Of a stretch of DNA of 64,000 bases, positions 10,910-24,075 are shown one piece after another. The first letter of the stretch is position 1. Each line of letters starts with the position of its first letter. Source of the DNA: Usnea hakonensis (Eukaryota; Ascomycota; Lecanoromycetes; Lecanorales; Parmeliaceae). The DNA lies in contig BLJB01000043.1 of assembly GCA_013423325.1 (NCBI GenBank), positions 310,001 to 374,000 on the forward strand. The letters are read 5' to 3'. Under the pieces are notes generated by a model, which had not been told where the DNA came from, searched no databases, and saw nothing but the letters and a program-made list of their open reading frames with translations. The translations under genes were made by a program, and so were the position numbers.

Positions 10910-13144
10910 TCACCTTGAAGAGTATGGTTTGTTCATTGCCGCAATCTCTCTCGCAATCGTCGCCCATTCCAACTCTCTCTTGATCGGCTCGCCCCGTCTT
11001 TGCTGGCAGACTTCATCCCACTTGAGCAGCTCGTAAGCGAAACGTAGATGGGGTTGGACGATAACATTCAGCCGTCGTGCGCGTACGTAGCAGTAGGCTC
11101 TTGGAAAAGACAGGCCATGTGAGGCCATGACCTCGGCGATGCAGATGGTTGCGGATCGAGAGACCCCAACACGGCAATGTACAAGTGTCGCTGTGCCATC
11201 GCCCTTGCCTTTGGCTGTTCGGCAAGGTCAGCTATTCTCCACCAAAATTTGCCACGGATAAGCCTTCTTACCAATAAAGTCTAGGCATCGTTCAAAATCC
11301 TTCATCAGAGGATCAACACCATTGTCCTGTACCCTGTCAATGAAGAGTAGATTCTTTTGACCCCAATTGTCGATCTGGGCCTTCGTCCAATTCGCAGGCT
11401 CTCCCACACTCAGTATCCTTTTGATGCCCATTTCCTTCAAAAGATCCGGATTATTGGCATGCCCTAAATTTCCGAGGTACATGTAGGGAAGAATACGACT
11501 GGGGAGGCTCCCATCGATACGCGAAATCCATGCTGGCTCTTCCGGTGCTGCTTGAAAGCAATCTTTAGTCGAAGACAGCGTCGGGACAATATGAGGTTGC
11601 AGTGATGTTAGTAGTGCAACATCGGACGGATAGGCAAAGAAGTTGCGCTTTTTCTCGCAATGCAGACGTAGCCAAGCTTCATGCACAGTCACCTGCTCGG
11701 CATACATGAAGTATGCGAGCCCAAGGAGCGTGCTTTCTGTATAGCCATCTGTGCAATGTATGAGGATCTTTCGAGATTGAGGAAAGAGTGCCTTCATTTG
11801 GATATCTCCGTCCGAGTCATTCTCCTCATCTTCACTTGCATCCGGCGTGTGGTTAGGATTCGCGAGCTTGTAGATCCATTGGCACATAGTTTCCAGCGGG
11901 TCAGATCCCTTTTTGTTATGCGTCTGAGGCATGATACTCCCTGACGACGGATATTCGATATGTTGTGGAGCTGAGTAGCTCAGCTCCCCAACCCGCTTGA
12001 GTGTATGGGAATCTGGAGGCTGTGCAAGATCATTGGCTTCAATGAGTATGTCGAATGTAGGTTCGCCATCATCTTCCGATGGAGGGCATAGCAACGAGTC
12101 TGGCGTAGGGCCTAGCCATACATTTCTGGCAATTTCTGAAGCTTTGGACATGTTGCACATCTCTTGTCGCTCCCAATGAACTGCTAATTCTCAGCTCATG
12201 TCAAATATCTCTTCTTTGCTACTCACAGAAATCCATCACTTTGCCTGTCACCCGCCCTTGGGTATCCACAGCCACTATATCTGGGTAACTCTGTTCGACT
12301 TCTTCGAACGAGCCTAATAATTGTATCAGAAAGGCTCTACAGATTTGAGGAAGACAAGAGACTCACTTGACAGTACGAATGTATTGAAGACTGGCGCGTG
12401 CTCATCCCCAATTCTATTTTTTGCCCTCCATCTACTCTGGGCTGTCGCAAACTGCTTCGCCAAATTGTAGATCTCTTCCCTTTTAGTCTCGGCGTCTGCG
12501 TATAACACCACATCTGACACAGTGGCCATTTTTGTTGCTTGTATCTGAAAATTTCGGACTGAGAAGCCATCCTTGGGATCGACCTCGAGAAAACCAGCAT
12601 CTTTTCCACTGTTGAGGTCTAAAATCTCGTCTACGCTGACGGCACCCTTTAGCCTTGCCTTTGTGAGATCGCCTCCGACTTTGACAATTGTGATACCTCG
12701 GAAACACTGGGGCGTTTTCCGTAGGGCTTTACGACGGGCGATGAAAAATGCCAGCTGAACGTGGTTGTCGGGGTGCAAGCCATGAAGCCATGGGAAGGCA
12801 AGCTTGGGATCTGGAAAAGGCTGCGTTGCTTGCTCATTGATCGCTGCGGCTAAAGTGAAGGCATCAATGGAAAAAACTGGAGGTTTCTCAATGACCTGAG
12901 GATAGGTGTCCGTGGGGTGAAGTAAGGAGAAAGTCTGGAGGCCTGAGTTTCTAGTTGGTGGAGAGGCAGGAGGTGAAGCTAGTTGCGCATTTCTAGGTGC
13001 TGGACCGGAAGGACAATAAGGTAGATGTTTATTCGGTATTGGAGCAGAACCAGGTCGACATGAGTCAAGGCTCAGCCCCGAATCCTCAGGCGGAGGGGTT
13101 AGGGAAGCTCTCGATGCCGGCTGATGAATGACTACGGTCGACAT
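10910..13144 (-). CDS. PPS1: Dual-specificity protein phosphatase Pps1
   Basis: Tyrosine/dual-specificity phosphatase related to yeast Pps1, linked there to S-phase checkpoint control. Model complement(join(10910..11214,11272..12180,12227..12313,12367..13144)) gives 692 residues (2079 nt, every phase checked). The active-site loop HCRVGVSRS falls right after the 57-nt last intron, and the conserved helix SHGLSFPRAYCYVRARRLNV follows. An N-terminal domain (PFPDPKLAFPWLHGLHPDN) and a middle phosphatase-like domain with HCTDGYTES are also present. In that middle motif the HCX5R arginine position is Glu, so it is probably not catalytic. Splicing reconnects four fragments that look unrelated when read separately. 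The first ~95 residues are Pro/Ser-rich and disordered. Confidence 0.92.
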
Positions 13145-14184
13145 GCTAAAGTCTCATTGGTCACGTGGAATCTGTTGGTGCCGTTGGTGAAGCTTCCGGG
13201 GCCGCCGTAGCGTCCAATTCAGCGGCGGGAATGAGGTTCCCAATCGTGGTCAATAGAATACAGAAGATAAGTGGGATCGAAGTCAAGCTTAAGAGGAAGT
13301 TTCTGGACGATTATGTTAGTTAGGCCAGTAATTCATAACAAAAACCCCAGTATATGCACAATGAATTGGCTGATTGAACAAGACGCGTACTTATCTTGCA
13401 CCTAAGACGGGCCGTGCAGATGGAGAGTACTGCATCAGTCAAGGAATGTTACAGAAGGTAAATAATATGTTGAAGGAATAGAAAGACGCCAGGGTATCAT
13501 TGGAAATAGAAAAATATATCAAAGCAAACATTAATGAGACAGTCAGTTGAGAAGAGAGAAAAGCAAATGTGATGGAGGAGACAGCTATCATAAAATGTTG
13601 CCAAATGCCAGCGGACGAGCAGGTCCGAGATATCGAAAAAGTGGGGCTGGCGGGGTCAGCCTTAGCTCCCGTCGCCTAGCCATGACCTCTGCATCCTCCA
13701 TCATCACAATTCACAAATGTCAAACACTCAGCAATGACCTGTGTTCTGAGTCAATGATGCCTATAGTCATTAGTAGGTAAATGACATGTTCAGGTCACTG
13801 CCTGGTATTTTAACAGATACGTAAAAGGCAGAGTAGGTTTTTTCGGTAAATGCCATCCATCTGGTTTCGCGACACTGGCGGCCTCTTTTTTCGAAGCAAA
13901 CATGCAATTGGTGTAATCGACAAGAAGCATTGCTGCGCTGGGGCTTGATGCAGACAATAAGTGGTCTTGTTCCCTTGTCTGATTGATGCACTCATGTAAC
14001 CTTCCTACTAAGAAGAGGCTGATTCTTTAAGCATGGCCAACCAATTTTGACGAGGCTGCATCGGCCGATTTAGGCTGAAAGATTAGGCGTCGGTCGGACT
14101 TGGCTGCAGATAGACAGGCCCCAGCTCTCTAAACTCGACGACTCTCAGACTTCTTTTTATGGGGATTGGTATCTGGTATCTTGC
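13145..14184. other. Intergenic: PPS1 promoter and PPM2 3' region
   Basis: About 1 kb between two minus-strand genes. No open frame resembles a protein. No repeats stand out. Confidence 0.45.
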
Positions 14185-17100
14185 TCATCGGCCGTATCCT
14201 TGTGCCTTTGCTCTCAATTCGTCAGCCAGACGCTCAAGATAGAATTTAGCCATGTCTGTGGGTAGTTTTTCAAAGGACTTTGATATCATTACAATATCTC
14301 GTCTACCCTTTTCGTAAGCTTGTAGGTCGCGATTGCCATAAATATCCCTTCCCGGAGCATAGCCGTCTTCGAGGTTGCGAAAGAACACATTAACAGAGAT
14401 GCTGATCTTATCGACAGGGGAGGCGGTATGTAACCAGAGCGGGGGGATGAATAAGACTTCTCCTGCTTGAATCAATGCTTCTTGGGGATGCGACAGAGAG
14501 AGTGAAGGATGCCTGTCCGGTCCAGTATCAAAGCAATTGATGGAAGAGCTGGAGGTGCCAGGAGGAATGGAGAATAATGAGATGTCAGATGGAGGGTACA
14601 GAATCAGCTTCTTGGTACCGTGAATCTGACAAAGGACGTTTGCCATGACATCGTAGTGAAGCCACATTGTCACAGGGCCTGAAACCCGGAGAATGGAGCT
14701 GTGCATTTGACTTTTGACGATCTCAAGTTGCGGTGGCAGCTCGAAGCTAGAGGCAAGCTCTGGGAAGTCGACAGATATATCAGCAGGTTTTCCAGCTGAA
14801 TTTTCGGACGACAGGGAGCGTAGATATTGTGGAGAGCCCCGGGTAATCTCATCAGCGAAATCACCGAACCGTTTCTTGGCATACTTGAAGTTCTTTAGCT
14901 GAAAATCCATATGTCCATTAGTAGCTTCGTGGACCACGACAAGCCTGTCTTCACCAATCTTATTTGCAAGATTCTTTAATGTCCACTCCGCTGTACACAG
15001 GCCCAGATCTAGGTTCTTCATAATGACAGGCTGCCGATTGTTCAAGATTGTTTCGAAATCAACCGGCGATTGAACTTTCCCGTCCCGTGGGACGGTGTTG
15101 GCGAGATATGCTGATTTGAGACCGTTGTTCGAGGATCCCAGTTTTTTCAAAGAGTCGGGCTCCTGGGCAAGTACTTCTTTCAGAGGTCTCGGCGATCCAA
15201 CACAGTCCGATAGGCTGATAATTGTCTCATTCCAATAGGTCCCAAATGAAAAACATACTCCCCCGCCCCCAAGGATTGCAACGACATCTGAGGACGTAAA
15301 GGTGCTGTGGCCAATAAGTAAAGGTCGCTGGCCGAGGGTACGGACGTCAACTGGGGCCCATTTCCAGATTCTTTTTTGCTTGTCATCATGAAAAAGTTTG
15401 ATAACCTCAAAGCTTTGGGGGATTAAAGATGAAGATACACCACCCACCAGCAAGATTCCAAACTTCGATTTCACAAGCGATGCACCAAATCTTCCAGGAA
15501 AAGTATCGGGCTCAGACTGTGAAAACGTCATACGATTCAACGAAAGGCTGAGTGCCATTGGGTCACCAATGATAGTCCACTCGTAAGCATCTGAAAGGAT
15601 CTTGCCATCACGGGTCATGCCTCCCAGTAGTATTCCCCTCCTCAAACCAGTTTCTTGCATGACGGCACCGAATCTAGGTTCCAAAGGATCGCCTGTAACG
15701 GGGACTGTAATCCACCCTAAGCCTTTGCGCCATATGAGCCATAGATTAGAAACGTTGCCTGCTCCAGTTTTACCCCCGTAAATTAGTGAGGCACTGTCTG
15801 AGGCATGAGCTGAATCCTCCAAAGCGACTGCAATTGCACAATGTCTGAATAGAGGGATTGGAAGATCCTCAACCCGCTGCCAGGTGTTTTTGTCAGACAA
15901 CCAACAGTCCCGAAAAGCACGGTCAGGCGACGCTCTTCCACCTGTAACAAGGAAGCCAAGATGATCAGACGTGATTTTGTGACACATGCGAGGTTCGATA
16001 CTCTCAAGTTGTTTGCGCTTCTCTTCGATTGCAGCAATATTGAGGCAATCCGAAGGGTCAATCCTCGGTAGCATGTAGACATTTGTTTTGCTTAGCCGAG
16101 TTTTAAGACCTAGACCACCGTGATATCCCAATGCGTGCGGGGAAAAAGGAGTCAGAGCTCCAAACCTTCTCATGTAAGAGGTGGGAGAAGCCTCGCAATG
16201 TAATGTCAAGGGTACTTCCGCCGAACAATTAGTAAACGGTGAGAGATTAGGACCCAATGAATGCCCTAAATACAATGGAGTGGGCTCAGTCGAAGAGGAC
16301 CTATTTGCTGCTAAGAGAACAAAGTAGTGAGATGCAAATAAGACAAATTCCTCCCATTCATCAAAAGGTTCCACGTCATTGAGGGCCAGCCTTCGATCTG
16401 GTGGCATGAATAGGTCGTCGCTCCATAGGTCCCACATGCTTCTAGTACATACCGATGACCATCTCGCTCGAAGGAAGCGCCTCTCTTGGTCTACTAGTTG
16501 TGGATACTGATGGATTGATCGCAGTGGTGTCTGTAAATTGTTGAAATGGCGAATCATTTTCCGTGCGAACGGATGTTCCGCACCATCAGGCAAATACTGC
16601 TCAAGGAGACAGAAGCGCACTGCAGTACATCAACAACACGCTTGTGAATGGTCTATGTACGTAGTTCTTCACGTACTTTCATCATGAGAACCAGCCCATT
16701 GAATTATAGAATCTGCTGCCTTGGTATCCATGTATGTGATAGACACCTCGGCTATACAAAGTACCAGGCAATTGGACATTTGGAACTCGCTCGCAAGGAG
16801 CATATCTAGTCTAGAGATGTCGGCAAGATCACACCCAATGGCCAAGTAGCGTTCGCTACGCATGATAAGACCACTTGAATCCAATAGTCGAACATGATGA
16901 CCAAGCAAGTTTTGGAGTGGTGTATCGGAGATGACGTCGCACTTGTTCTCTATCAAATCTGGGAAGTCCACATCGACGAACGTGACACCATTACATCTCT
17001 CCGGATGCTTCGACAGCCATTGGAATGGTATAGGATCACTAGTCGATGATTAGTCTGTCACAACGAATCGACTCCTGTCTTCCTGCTTACTACCCACATC

Positions 17101-17368
17101 CGAGATTTAAGACGATCTTGTTCTTTTTGGAGTTCTCATCGAGAAAATGCTTGATGACTTGATCGATAGCATGCATACGAAGAAAGTATCCACGGTTAAT
17201 CAACGGTGACCTCCTGTGCGGTTTCTTTACAAAGTAACGGTAGAAATGTGGCTCTTCGCAGTACAAGCGCTCAACGCTCCTCTTGGAGACGATGGAGCTA
17301 TTGTTCGTTTCCATTACACAAGCCGCCGCTCTTGCCTTTTGCGACCTTGGGCGATGCTGGCCTGTCAT
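14185..17368 (-). CDS. PPM2: tRNA wybutosine-synthesizing protein 4 (LCMT-kelch-JmjC fusion)
   Basis: Homolog of yeast Ppm2 / human TYW4, which methylates and methoxycarbonylates the side chain of yW-72 to finish wybutosine on tRNA-Phe. Model complement(join(14185..16619,16677..17038,17094..17368)), 1023 residues (3072 nt). The N-terminal methyltransferase domain shows SSIVSKRSVERLY and the SAM motif NLGCG; the first intron (55 nt) splits that motif and splicing gives NLGCGDPIPFQW. The middle is a set of kelch-type beta repeats (for example LVTGGRASPD, SLIYGGKTGAG, GILLVGGV). The C-terminal JmjC-like domain has HYDVMANVLCQIHG and ends in PLWLHTA. The start ATG 17368 has good context (CAAAATGA). 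It is divergent from ATG18. Confidence 0.93.
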
Positions 17369-17831
17369 TTTGATCTTGAGACGATCTCTACGCTCAAAAT
17401 TTGCTGTTGATGATTAAGTAGGTAGAGGGACACTTGCTCGTGGGCAATCACCGGCTGATGTGTGCTTCCAAAACTTACTTGAAAGGTGGGGAGCTAAATT
17501 TAGAGAATGTACCTTAGGGCTGAGACTACTTTTTTTACTCCAGAGTCTGGGCGCATGATCCAACTATTAATCATTTCATCCTTTCAGCAATAACTGACCG
17601 ATATCGATTGAAAAAGACGGATCCCGAAGACCAGGCACCATTCTTAGACGTGTCACGCTCTATACCACAACCTTTTGAAATTGTATTGCTCCCTCGGTGA
17701 TTCTCTCCAGACACATGGCACTATCGAGGGTCCTTCCCCACCAAGTGCATTTCCAACGACCGCGATTTGGTTGACAACTGCCTGCTGCCTGCGAAGCTGC
17801 CCGAGCTTGCTCCATACGAGATATAAACAAT
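17369..17831. promoter_or_regulatory. Bidirectional promoter region PPM2/ATG18
   Basis: 463 bp between divergent start codons, so both promoters lie here. No recognised operator or TATA element could be assigned. Confidence 0.5.
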
Positions 17832-19393
17832 ATGTCTATGAACTTTGTGACCTTCAATCAAGACTATAGCCACTTGGCTGTGGGTTAGTCTTCATTGCTC
17901 TGGTCATATCCGCCCCATGCTAACATCGAGTCTTCAGGCACCTCAAGAGGCTTCCGAATATACATTACAGATCCATTTGAAAAATGCTTCGAGACAAAAC
18001 TGGGCGACATTGCATTACTGGAAATGCTTTTTTCAACGTCATTAGTTGCCCTTATACTTTCACCGCGAAGACTGCAGATCACAAATACCAAAGTACGTCT
18101 TCGCGTCTTTACATTGTAGCAAAATGTGGTAAGCACCGAACACGAGAATGATGAGTGTCATCCTCCGCTTGCCTTTCAGACTGTTAAAGAGCTATACTTA
18201 CAAGTTCTCACTTCTTGCAGAGGCAGTCGACAATATGCGAGCTCACTTTCCCCACCACCGTGTTGGCTGTGAGAATGAATAGGAAAAGGCTGGTGGTCAT
18301 ACTGGAAGATCAGATTTATCTCTACGACATCAGCAATATGAAGCTGCTATACACGATAGAGACCTCTCCAAATCCAACCGGTACGTGTAGGCCTAGCTTG
18401 ACCTCTGTTCAATGTCTCCTAACACCTCTAGCTATATGTGCTTTGTCGCCTTCTTCGGAAAATTGCTACCTAGCCTATCCTCTCCCACAAAAAGCGGCAC
18501 CCTCATCCTTCGCTCCCCCGTCCCACGCGCCGCCGGGAACTACACATGTTGCTCCTACCAGTGGTGATGTTCTCTTGTTTGACACCTTAAAGCTGGAAGC
18601 AATCAATGTAGTAGAAGCACATCGTTCACCTTTGTCATTCATAACTGTAAATGACGCCGGCACCCTCCTCGCTACAGCCTCCGATAAGGGAACCATCATC
18701 CGAGTATTCTCAATCCCTTCCGCGCGCAAGCTCTACCAATTCCGTCGCGGCTCCATGCCATCTCGCATATACAGCATGTCTTTCAATACTACTTCTTCCC
18801 TCCTATGCGTGTCCTCCGCCACGGAAACAGTGCACATCTTTAAGTTGGGAGCGCCTCCACAGTCCCGCAATGGGGACGAATCGTCGACGCTCTCTACTTC
18901 ACCAAGCCAGCGGGAACGCAGTATCAGTCCAGGCGGCAGTGATTATCAACTCGATCTCACGCAGTCTGCTAGTAACGCTTCTGATTCACTCTCTACGAAA
19001 GGAAGGAAGCACAATGGGTCGTTGCTAGGCATGATCAGGCGGACATCCCAAAACGTCAGTACAAGTTTTGCAGCTTCTATGGGCGCGTATCTCCCTTCCG
19101 CCGTATCAGAGATGTGGGAACCTGCGCGAGACTTCGCTTGGTTGAAGATACCAAAAGCTCCACCTGCTGCGCAAAGTGGCGTTCTTGCTTCCAGTGCTCC
19201 ACTACGGAGTGTCGTTGCCATGAGTAGCAATAGTCCGCAAGTCATGGTCGTCACAAATGAAGGGCACTTCTATGTGTTTGGCATTGATTTGGAAAAGGGA
19301 GGGGAAGGGAGACTGATCAAGGTATACGAGGTCGGGGCTGAGAGCGAGGGACTTGGAGCTAGCGTCATGGATGTTTCTTTGAGGACTGCCTGA
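17832..19393 (+). CDS. ATG18: Autophagy-related PROPPIN Atg18
   Basis: WD40-type beta-propeller that binds PI3P and PI(3,5)P2 and acts with Atg2 in autophagosome growth and at the vacuole. Model join(17832..17883,17938..18092,18221..18380,18432..19393), 442 residues (1329 nt). The phosphoinositide-binding motif FRRG is in LYQFRRGSMPSRIYS, which is typical of Atg18/WIPI. Other landmarks are FNQDYSHLAVGTS at the N-terminus, VRMNRKRLVVILE and TAICALSPSSENCYLAYP. The third intron (18381-18431, 51 nt) is a multiple of three and can be read through, but splicing gives the conserved NPTAICALS. A Ser-rich loop (about residues 275-330) interrupts the propeller near blade 6. Confidence 0.93.
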
Positions 19394-19861
19394 TCTTGCG
19401 TTTGAGCCGGATAGGACGTATCTGTAACATAAGACACATGTTGGTCTCGAGAGCCTTGGCATCATCCCAGCGGCAAATGAATATACCACATTAGTGATTT
19501 TGGAGTGTTATGAGTGGATGTTACGAGTGTTAGGTTGGTAAATGCCAGAGTAGGTGCATGCCAAGGCCGAAGCTCTTTAAAACGCTAGCAATCTGTTGTT
19601 CCTGACCATGCATATATGTCTGTATTCAGATAAAATTTCCAGCACGGAGACATATATTGTGCCTTTTTATTTCCTTCAGCTAGCCTTCGTATTGTATATC
19701 ATCGAACTACCACAAGCAGTGGCTCTTTGCCCGAGGACAGACTCACACCGTTCGAGCCTTGTTGAGTTTCAACATTCTCACGCGACGTTCCCGAACAACT
19801 GCATACCCACGCACTTGACCGATCATCTACCTCACCATTGGTCAACTCAACTGAAGCAGGA
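19394..19861. other. Intergenic: ATG18 3' end and PP2A promoter
   Basis: 468 bp in tandem orientation; no gene supported. Confidence 0.45.
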
Positions 19862-21144
19862 ATGGATTCAAAGATGGATGTTGACATAGGCAAATTGCCG
19901 GAGCCTCACCGACTCTCGCCAGCAACAGAACCTGCGTCGATACCAACGCTTGACGGATGGATAGAGAGCTTGATGAATTGCAAACAGCTGGCGGAGAATG
20001 ACGTGCAAAGACTGTGCGATAGGGTATGAATAGATACACTGAGAATTATTATCGTGGATATCTGTTTGGCTCCAAGCTGACGCAGGGTCCGGGTAGGCTC
20101 GCGAAGTTCTACAGGACGAGTCAAATGTTCAACCAGTGGTACGTATGCGACAGAGGGTCAGGTATCTTTTACCTCTCCCAGCATGCTGATACTCTACCCA
20201 AGAAATGTCCAGTCACCGTCTGCGGTGACATACACGGCCAATTCCACGACCTAATGGAGCTCTTCAAGATTGGCGGACCAAATCCGGACACTAACTACCT
20301 CTTCATGGGTGAGGACCAGTCTCAGTAAATATATTCCACCGGTACTGACCTTTTATGTGTACAGGCGATTACGTTGACCGTGGCTACTACTCTGTCGAGA
20401 CTGTTACCCTCCTTGTCGCTCTAAAAATCCGCTTCCCTCAACGTATCACAATTCTAAGGGGCAATCACGAATCACGTCAAATCACTCAGGTCTACGGCTT
20501 CTATGATGAGTGCTTACGAAAATATGGCAACGCAAATGTCTGGAAATACTTCACTGACCTCTTCGACTACTTACCTCTGACCGCATTAATTGACAACCAA
20601 ATTTTCTGCTTACATGGAGGTCTCTCGCCAAGCATCGATACCTTGGATAACATCAGAGCCTTGGATAGAATTCAGGAAGTGCCACACGAGGGACCAATGT
20701 GTGATCTCCTTTGGAGCGACCCTGACGACAGATGCGGATGGGGAATAAGTCCTAGAGGCGCAGGCTACACGTTTGGACAAGATATTTCGGAAGCATTCAA
20801 TCACAACAATGGCCTGACCCTGGTGGCGAGAGCACATCAACTTGTGATGGAGGGTTATAATTGGAGTCAAGATAGGAACGTTGTTACAATCTTCTCTGGT
20901 AAATCCAGGTCTTCATCCTTTAGCTTGCTGGTGTTGACTGCATTCTCAGCACCGAATTACTGCTATCGTTGCGGGAACCAGGCTGCGATAATGGAAATAG
21001 ATGAGCACCTGAAGTATACCTTGTGAGTCCCGTTCAAACACATGCTCAAGCCAGATGCTGATAGTATCCAGCTTGCAATTTGACCCATGTCCAAGGGCAG
21101 GAGAACCCATGGTTTCCCGGCGAACCCCTGACTACTTTCTGTAG
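19862..21144 (+). CDS. Serine/threonine phosphatase PP2A catalytic subunit
   Basis: Catalytic C subunit of PP2A, partner of the scaffold A and regulatory B subunits. Six exons: join(19862..20023,20097..20138,20203..20308,20365..20898,20950..21022,21072..21144), 329 residues (990 nt). Metal-binding and catalytic motifs are all present: GDIHGQFHDL, GDYVDRGYYS, RGNHESRQIT, the SAPNYCYRCGN loop and the methylated C-terminus TPDYFL. Exon 2 is only 42 nt (AREVLQDESNVQPV) and its downstream intron ends in CCCAAG, a slightly weak acceptor. ATG 19862 gives a short extra N-terminus (MDSKMDVD...) that filamentous fungi often have; Met5 is an alternative start. Identity is very secure; which fungal symbol applies is not. 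Confidence 0.95.
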
Positions 21145-21591
21145 AGCAAATAGATCCGAGACTGGTTATACTGTCCATGCAACAGCTGACACCTTGGGTG
21201 GATTAAAGACTGCTGTATATCCAAGGCTACGTTATCACGTCTCCTTTTTGCAATTCATGGTAAGATCATCAGGCATCACGATGATCACATACAGCTTTCC
21301 ATAGATTTAATAGCCTTGAAATTTGCTTCGCACGACCACTCTGGTCGTACTCTGTATGAGAGAAACCGAATTGAATTATGTTCCTTAGTCTTCGTTGAAT
21401 ACACCAAGTGAGTGTCTGTCGCCAAGGCTCCTTGACCCTCCCGTCATCATACATACAATCGTCCAACTTCTTCCCTTTCTTCTTTCGTTAACGGGATTCA
21501 TAAAAGAATGACATACACGGCAGACAGATAAGACCCAAGGTGTCTCTGATTTTGGGTTTATATTCACCTGACAAACATGTCTTAATAGGGT
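21145..21591. other. Intergenic: PP2A 3' end and upstream region of the 800-aa gene
   Basis: 447 bp. The last bases before 21592 read TTAATAG, which resembles an acceptor, so a 5' UTR intron upstream of the next gene is possible. Confidence 0.4.
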
Positions 21592-24075
21592 ATGGCTCCA
21601 GCCATCCGACCTCAGTCACAAAAAGCTACTCGAACCCTTAGGAGCGCCAGTCCTGATCAGCCTCTCAATGTGCAAGAGTTCCTCCGTAGTCTGAACAAAA
21701 GGAGGCGCCCACTTCCTGCACCCAAAAGCCTTGGGGCACACCCAGAGCCTGCTGAGGGTTCAAACCATCAACCAGATGCTTCGATATACCATAAGGACTT
21801 CCCATGCGTTGACTTAGGGGTGATGTCAGGCCAAAAACTTTCAGACCCACCCAGGTCGGTGCTTAATAAGATACATTGCCAGCGGATACTTGGCCCGGTC
21901 CAAGAGGCTGCAATACAAAGGCCATCCAAGCTACAAGGTGCGGATCAGAGAATTATATCGATCCATAAGACGTACTCAAAGAAGCTGAAGCATGCATCGC
22001 CGTTACATATGGACAGGTCCATTTTATTTCCAGCTCAATTTTTCACGCACGAGCCAATACTGCCTAGTGAGAATTTCTACGATGGACGAGATACCCCAAC
22101 AGAGCAACCAGCCCTCAGGAAAAGTCCCAGTGAAAGGTGTACAAAGAAGCTAAACCTGGTAGGCCCCTTGAAACACAAACGACAGCCTCTCGCAGATGTT
22201 GAGCAGGTTCGCCAAGGGGACCAGGCTGAAGACCCCATTAAAGACGATGAGGACGATAGGGTAGATCCAAACATAGTGGTAGAGGAAGACACAAGGAAGA
22301 CCAGGCGTAAAAAGCGAAGAGCACCAGTCAACGAACTTCCACTGGTGAAAACTTTTAACCAAAGTCTTCCGTGTCGTACGGCTTCTCCCATGGACGCTGA
22401 TGTAAGAATATCTTTGGGGCAGCATCGTTTTCAGGTCTCCTTTCGCCTGTATGCTTAGTCTGAGGCTAACATCACTGAGTAGGAAGCGTACGGTCCTGGC
22501 AACGCCACCGACCAAGTAGAAAAATGTCTCAATAATCAAGGAATCCTTGTGTCTACTCTGCCAAGCGATGAAAGGATTCAAAGGCTAGTGACAGCCAATA
22601 CGAAGATACCAGCTACGAAATCCAAACAAGCACTTCTATCACAGCGGAAAGTCCCTGCTCGAGAGGGTTTCAGGTTCCCGCCAACAACACCGAAAGCTAT
22701 GAAGGCGCCGGGATGGAGGTTGGGAAGCGGCTTTGATGGAATGACAATAGATCAGCCAACGAACAGGATGCACTCCATGCGTGGTTCGAAGGTTAGACAT
22801 GCAAGGACTCCCCGCCTCCGGGGTCGATCTCTCCCTAAATTGCCAGCCAAATTCTCACCAATTCAACAGGTTGTTGGTCCAAGGAGCTTTCCAGAGATGC
22901 AAAAACAGCAAGGTAGTCCCTCAAAAACGAGGATATGTGGGCCAACCACAGAGCTTGGCTCATCTGAATGCTCTGTCGAATTAGGACAACCGCAGAGGGT
23001 CACTAATACTGGCAAAAAGGCTACATATGAGCAAGCGCCCAGCTTGGATACTTCAATCAACCCTTTTGAAACGAACGAATGCTTCCGAACAGCGTCGGCC
23101 TCCCATGTTGATACTATCGCCAAGGAAATATTTCAGCAGCATCCAAGCCAGGGGAGGGTTTTCAACGCAAGTCCGGCAATTAGAGCACCGTCAAGATCAG
23201 AACGCAATGGCTGGTTAAAGCGCAGAAGGGTCAGCTTCACTGTTGCTGACGAAAATGAAGATGATCTGCTTCTCGTCCATAACCAAAGGGCACCCGTCAC
23301 TAACGTCACAGATAATGGGAGATACGGCTTGGATACATACCTCGAAGACAACGAACAAAACCAACGAATCATTGACAGAGATCTTCAGGGATTTGTAGGA
23401 GATGGGCAGACTGCATCAGATTTGAAACGACCTCCCCCCACTCAACAGCAGAACGTTCTTCAAACAAGACATAGGGCCGAGCGGCACAAGTACCGACATT
23501 TACATGATGCAAAGAAACAGGTCCCTGGATTGGAGGAAGACATCACCCCTCGCCAAAGCTCGAATCGTCCTCCAGAACCACCATCCTTTCCAGACTTCGA
23601 AGCTAACTTTTCAACCTCGCCATTACGTGCAAGAGGGACGTCGACGCTAAAGGCAGGTCAACATATGCAGGTTCCAAGGACCACTGAGGTCCTGGAACCA
23701 CACGAGAGACTCCAGAAACCCGTAGGACAAGACCGTAAAAGGGCAAAATACCGTAGCATGGACACGCATCAAATACAAGCAATGACTCTTGAATCGGCCA
23801 GATACTTCTCAAAAGCTGTTCAGCAACTCGATTCCCCAGAGAGTGGACCACATATCGTAACGCGGCGCGCGTCTCTTCGAAAGCCTCATAAAGTTGATGT
23901 GAGAGGCTGTCATGCAATGTTCGAGACGGAGATAGGAATAGAGCACGTCGATTCGGCTCGAACAACGAGCGGACAGAAAGCTCAGGAAGGAAGTCTGATG
24001 CTGGGTGTGACACCAAGGTTGGCAAGGAGGATGTCGAGGGTGCCTTTTAGACCACCATTTAAGGAGCTTCTGTAA
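21592..24075 (+). CDS. Large disordered protein of unknown function
   Basis: Not recognised. Model join(21592..22401,22483..24075), 800 residues. The 81-nt intron has a strong GTAAGA donor, a CTAAC branch site and a GAGTAG acceptor; it removes in-frame stops at 22456 and 22480 while keeping the same frame, which supports a real spliced gene. The protein is basic, rich in Ser, Pro, Arg and Gln, with no membrane segment or signal peptide. Notable short motifs are VQEFLRSLNKRRRPLP near the N-terminus, KRQPLADVEQV, RRRVSFTVADENEDDLLL and PRLARRMSRVPFRPPF at the C-terminus. Many S/T-P sites and Lys/Arg clusters suggest a nuclear, cell-cycle-phosphorylated protein, but this is inference only. Confidence 0.75.
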
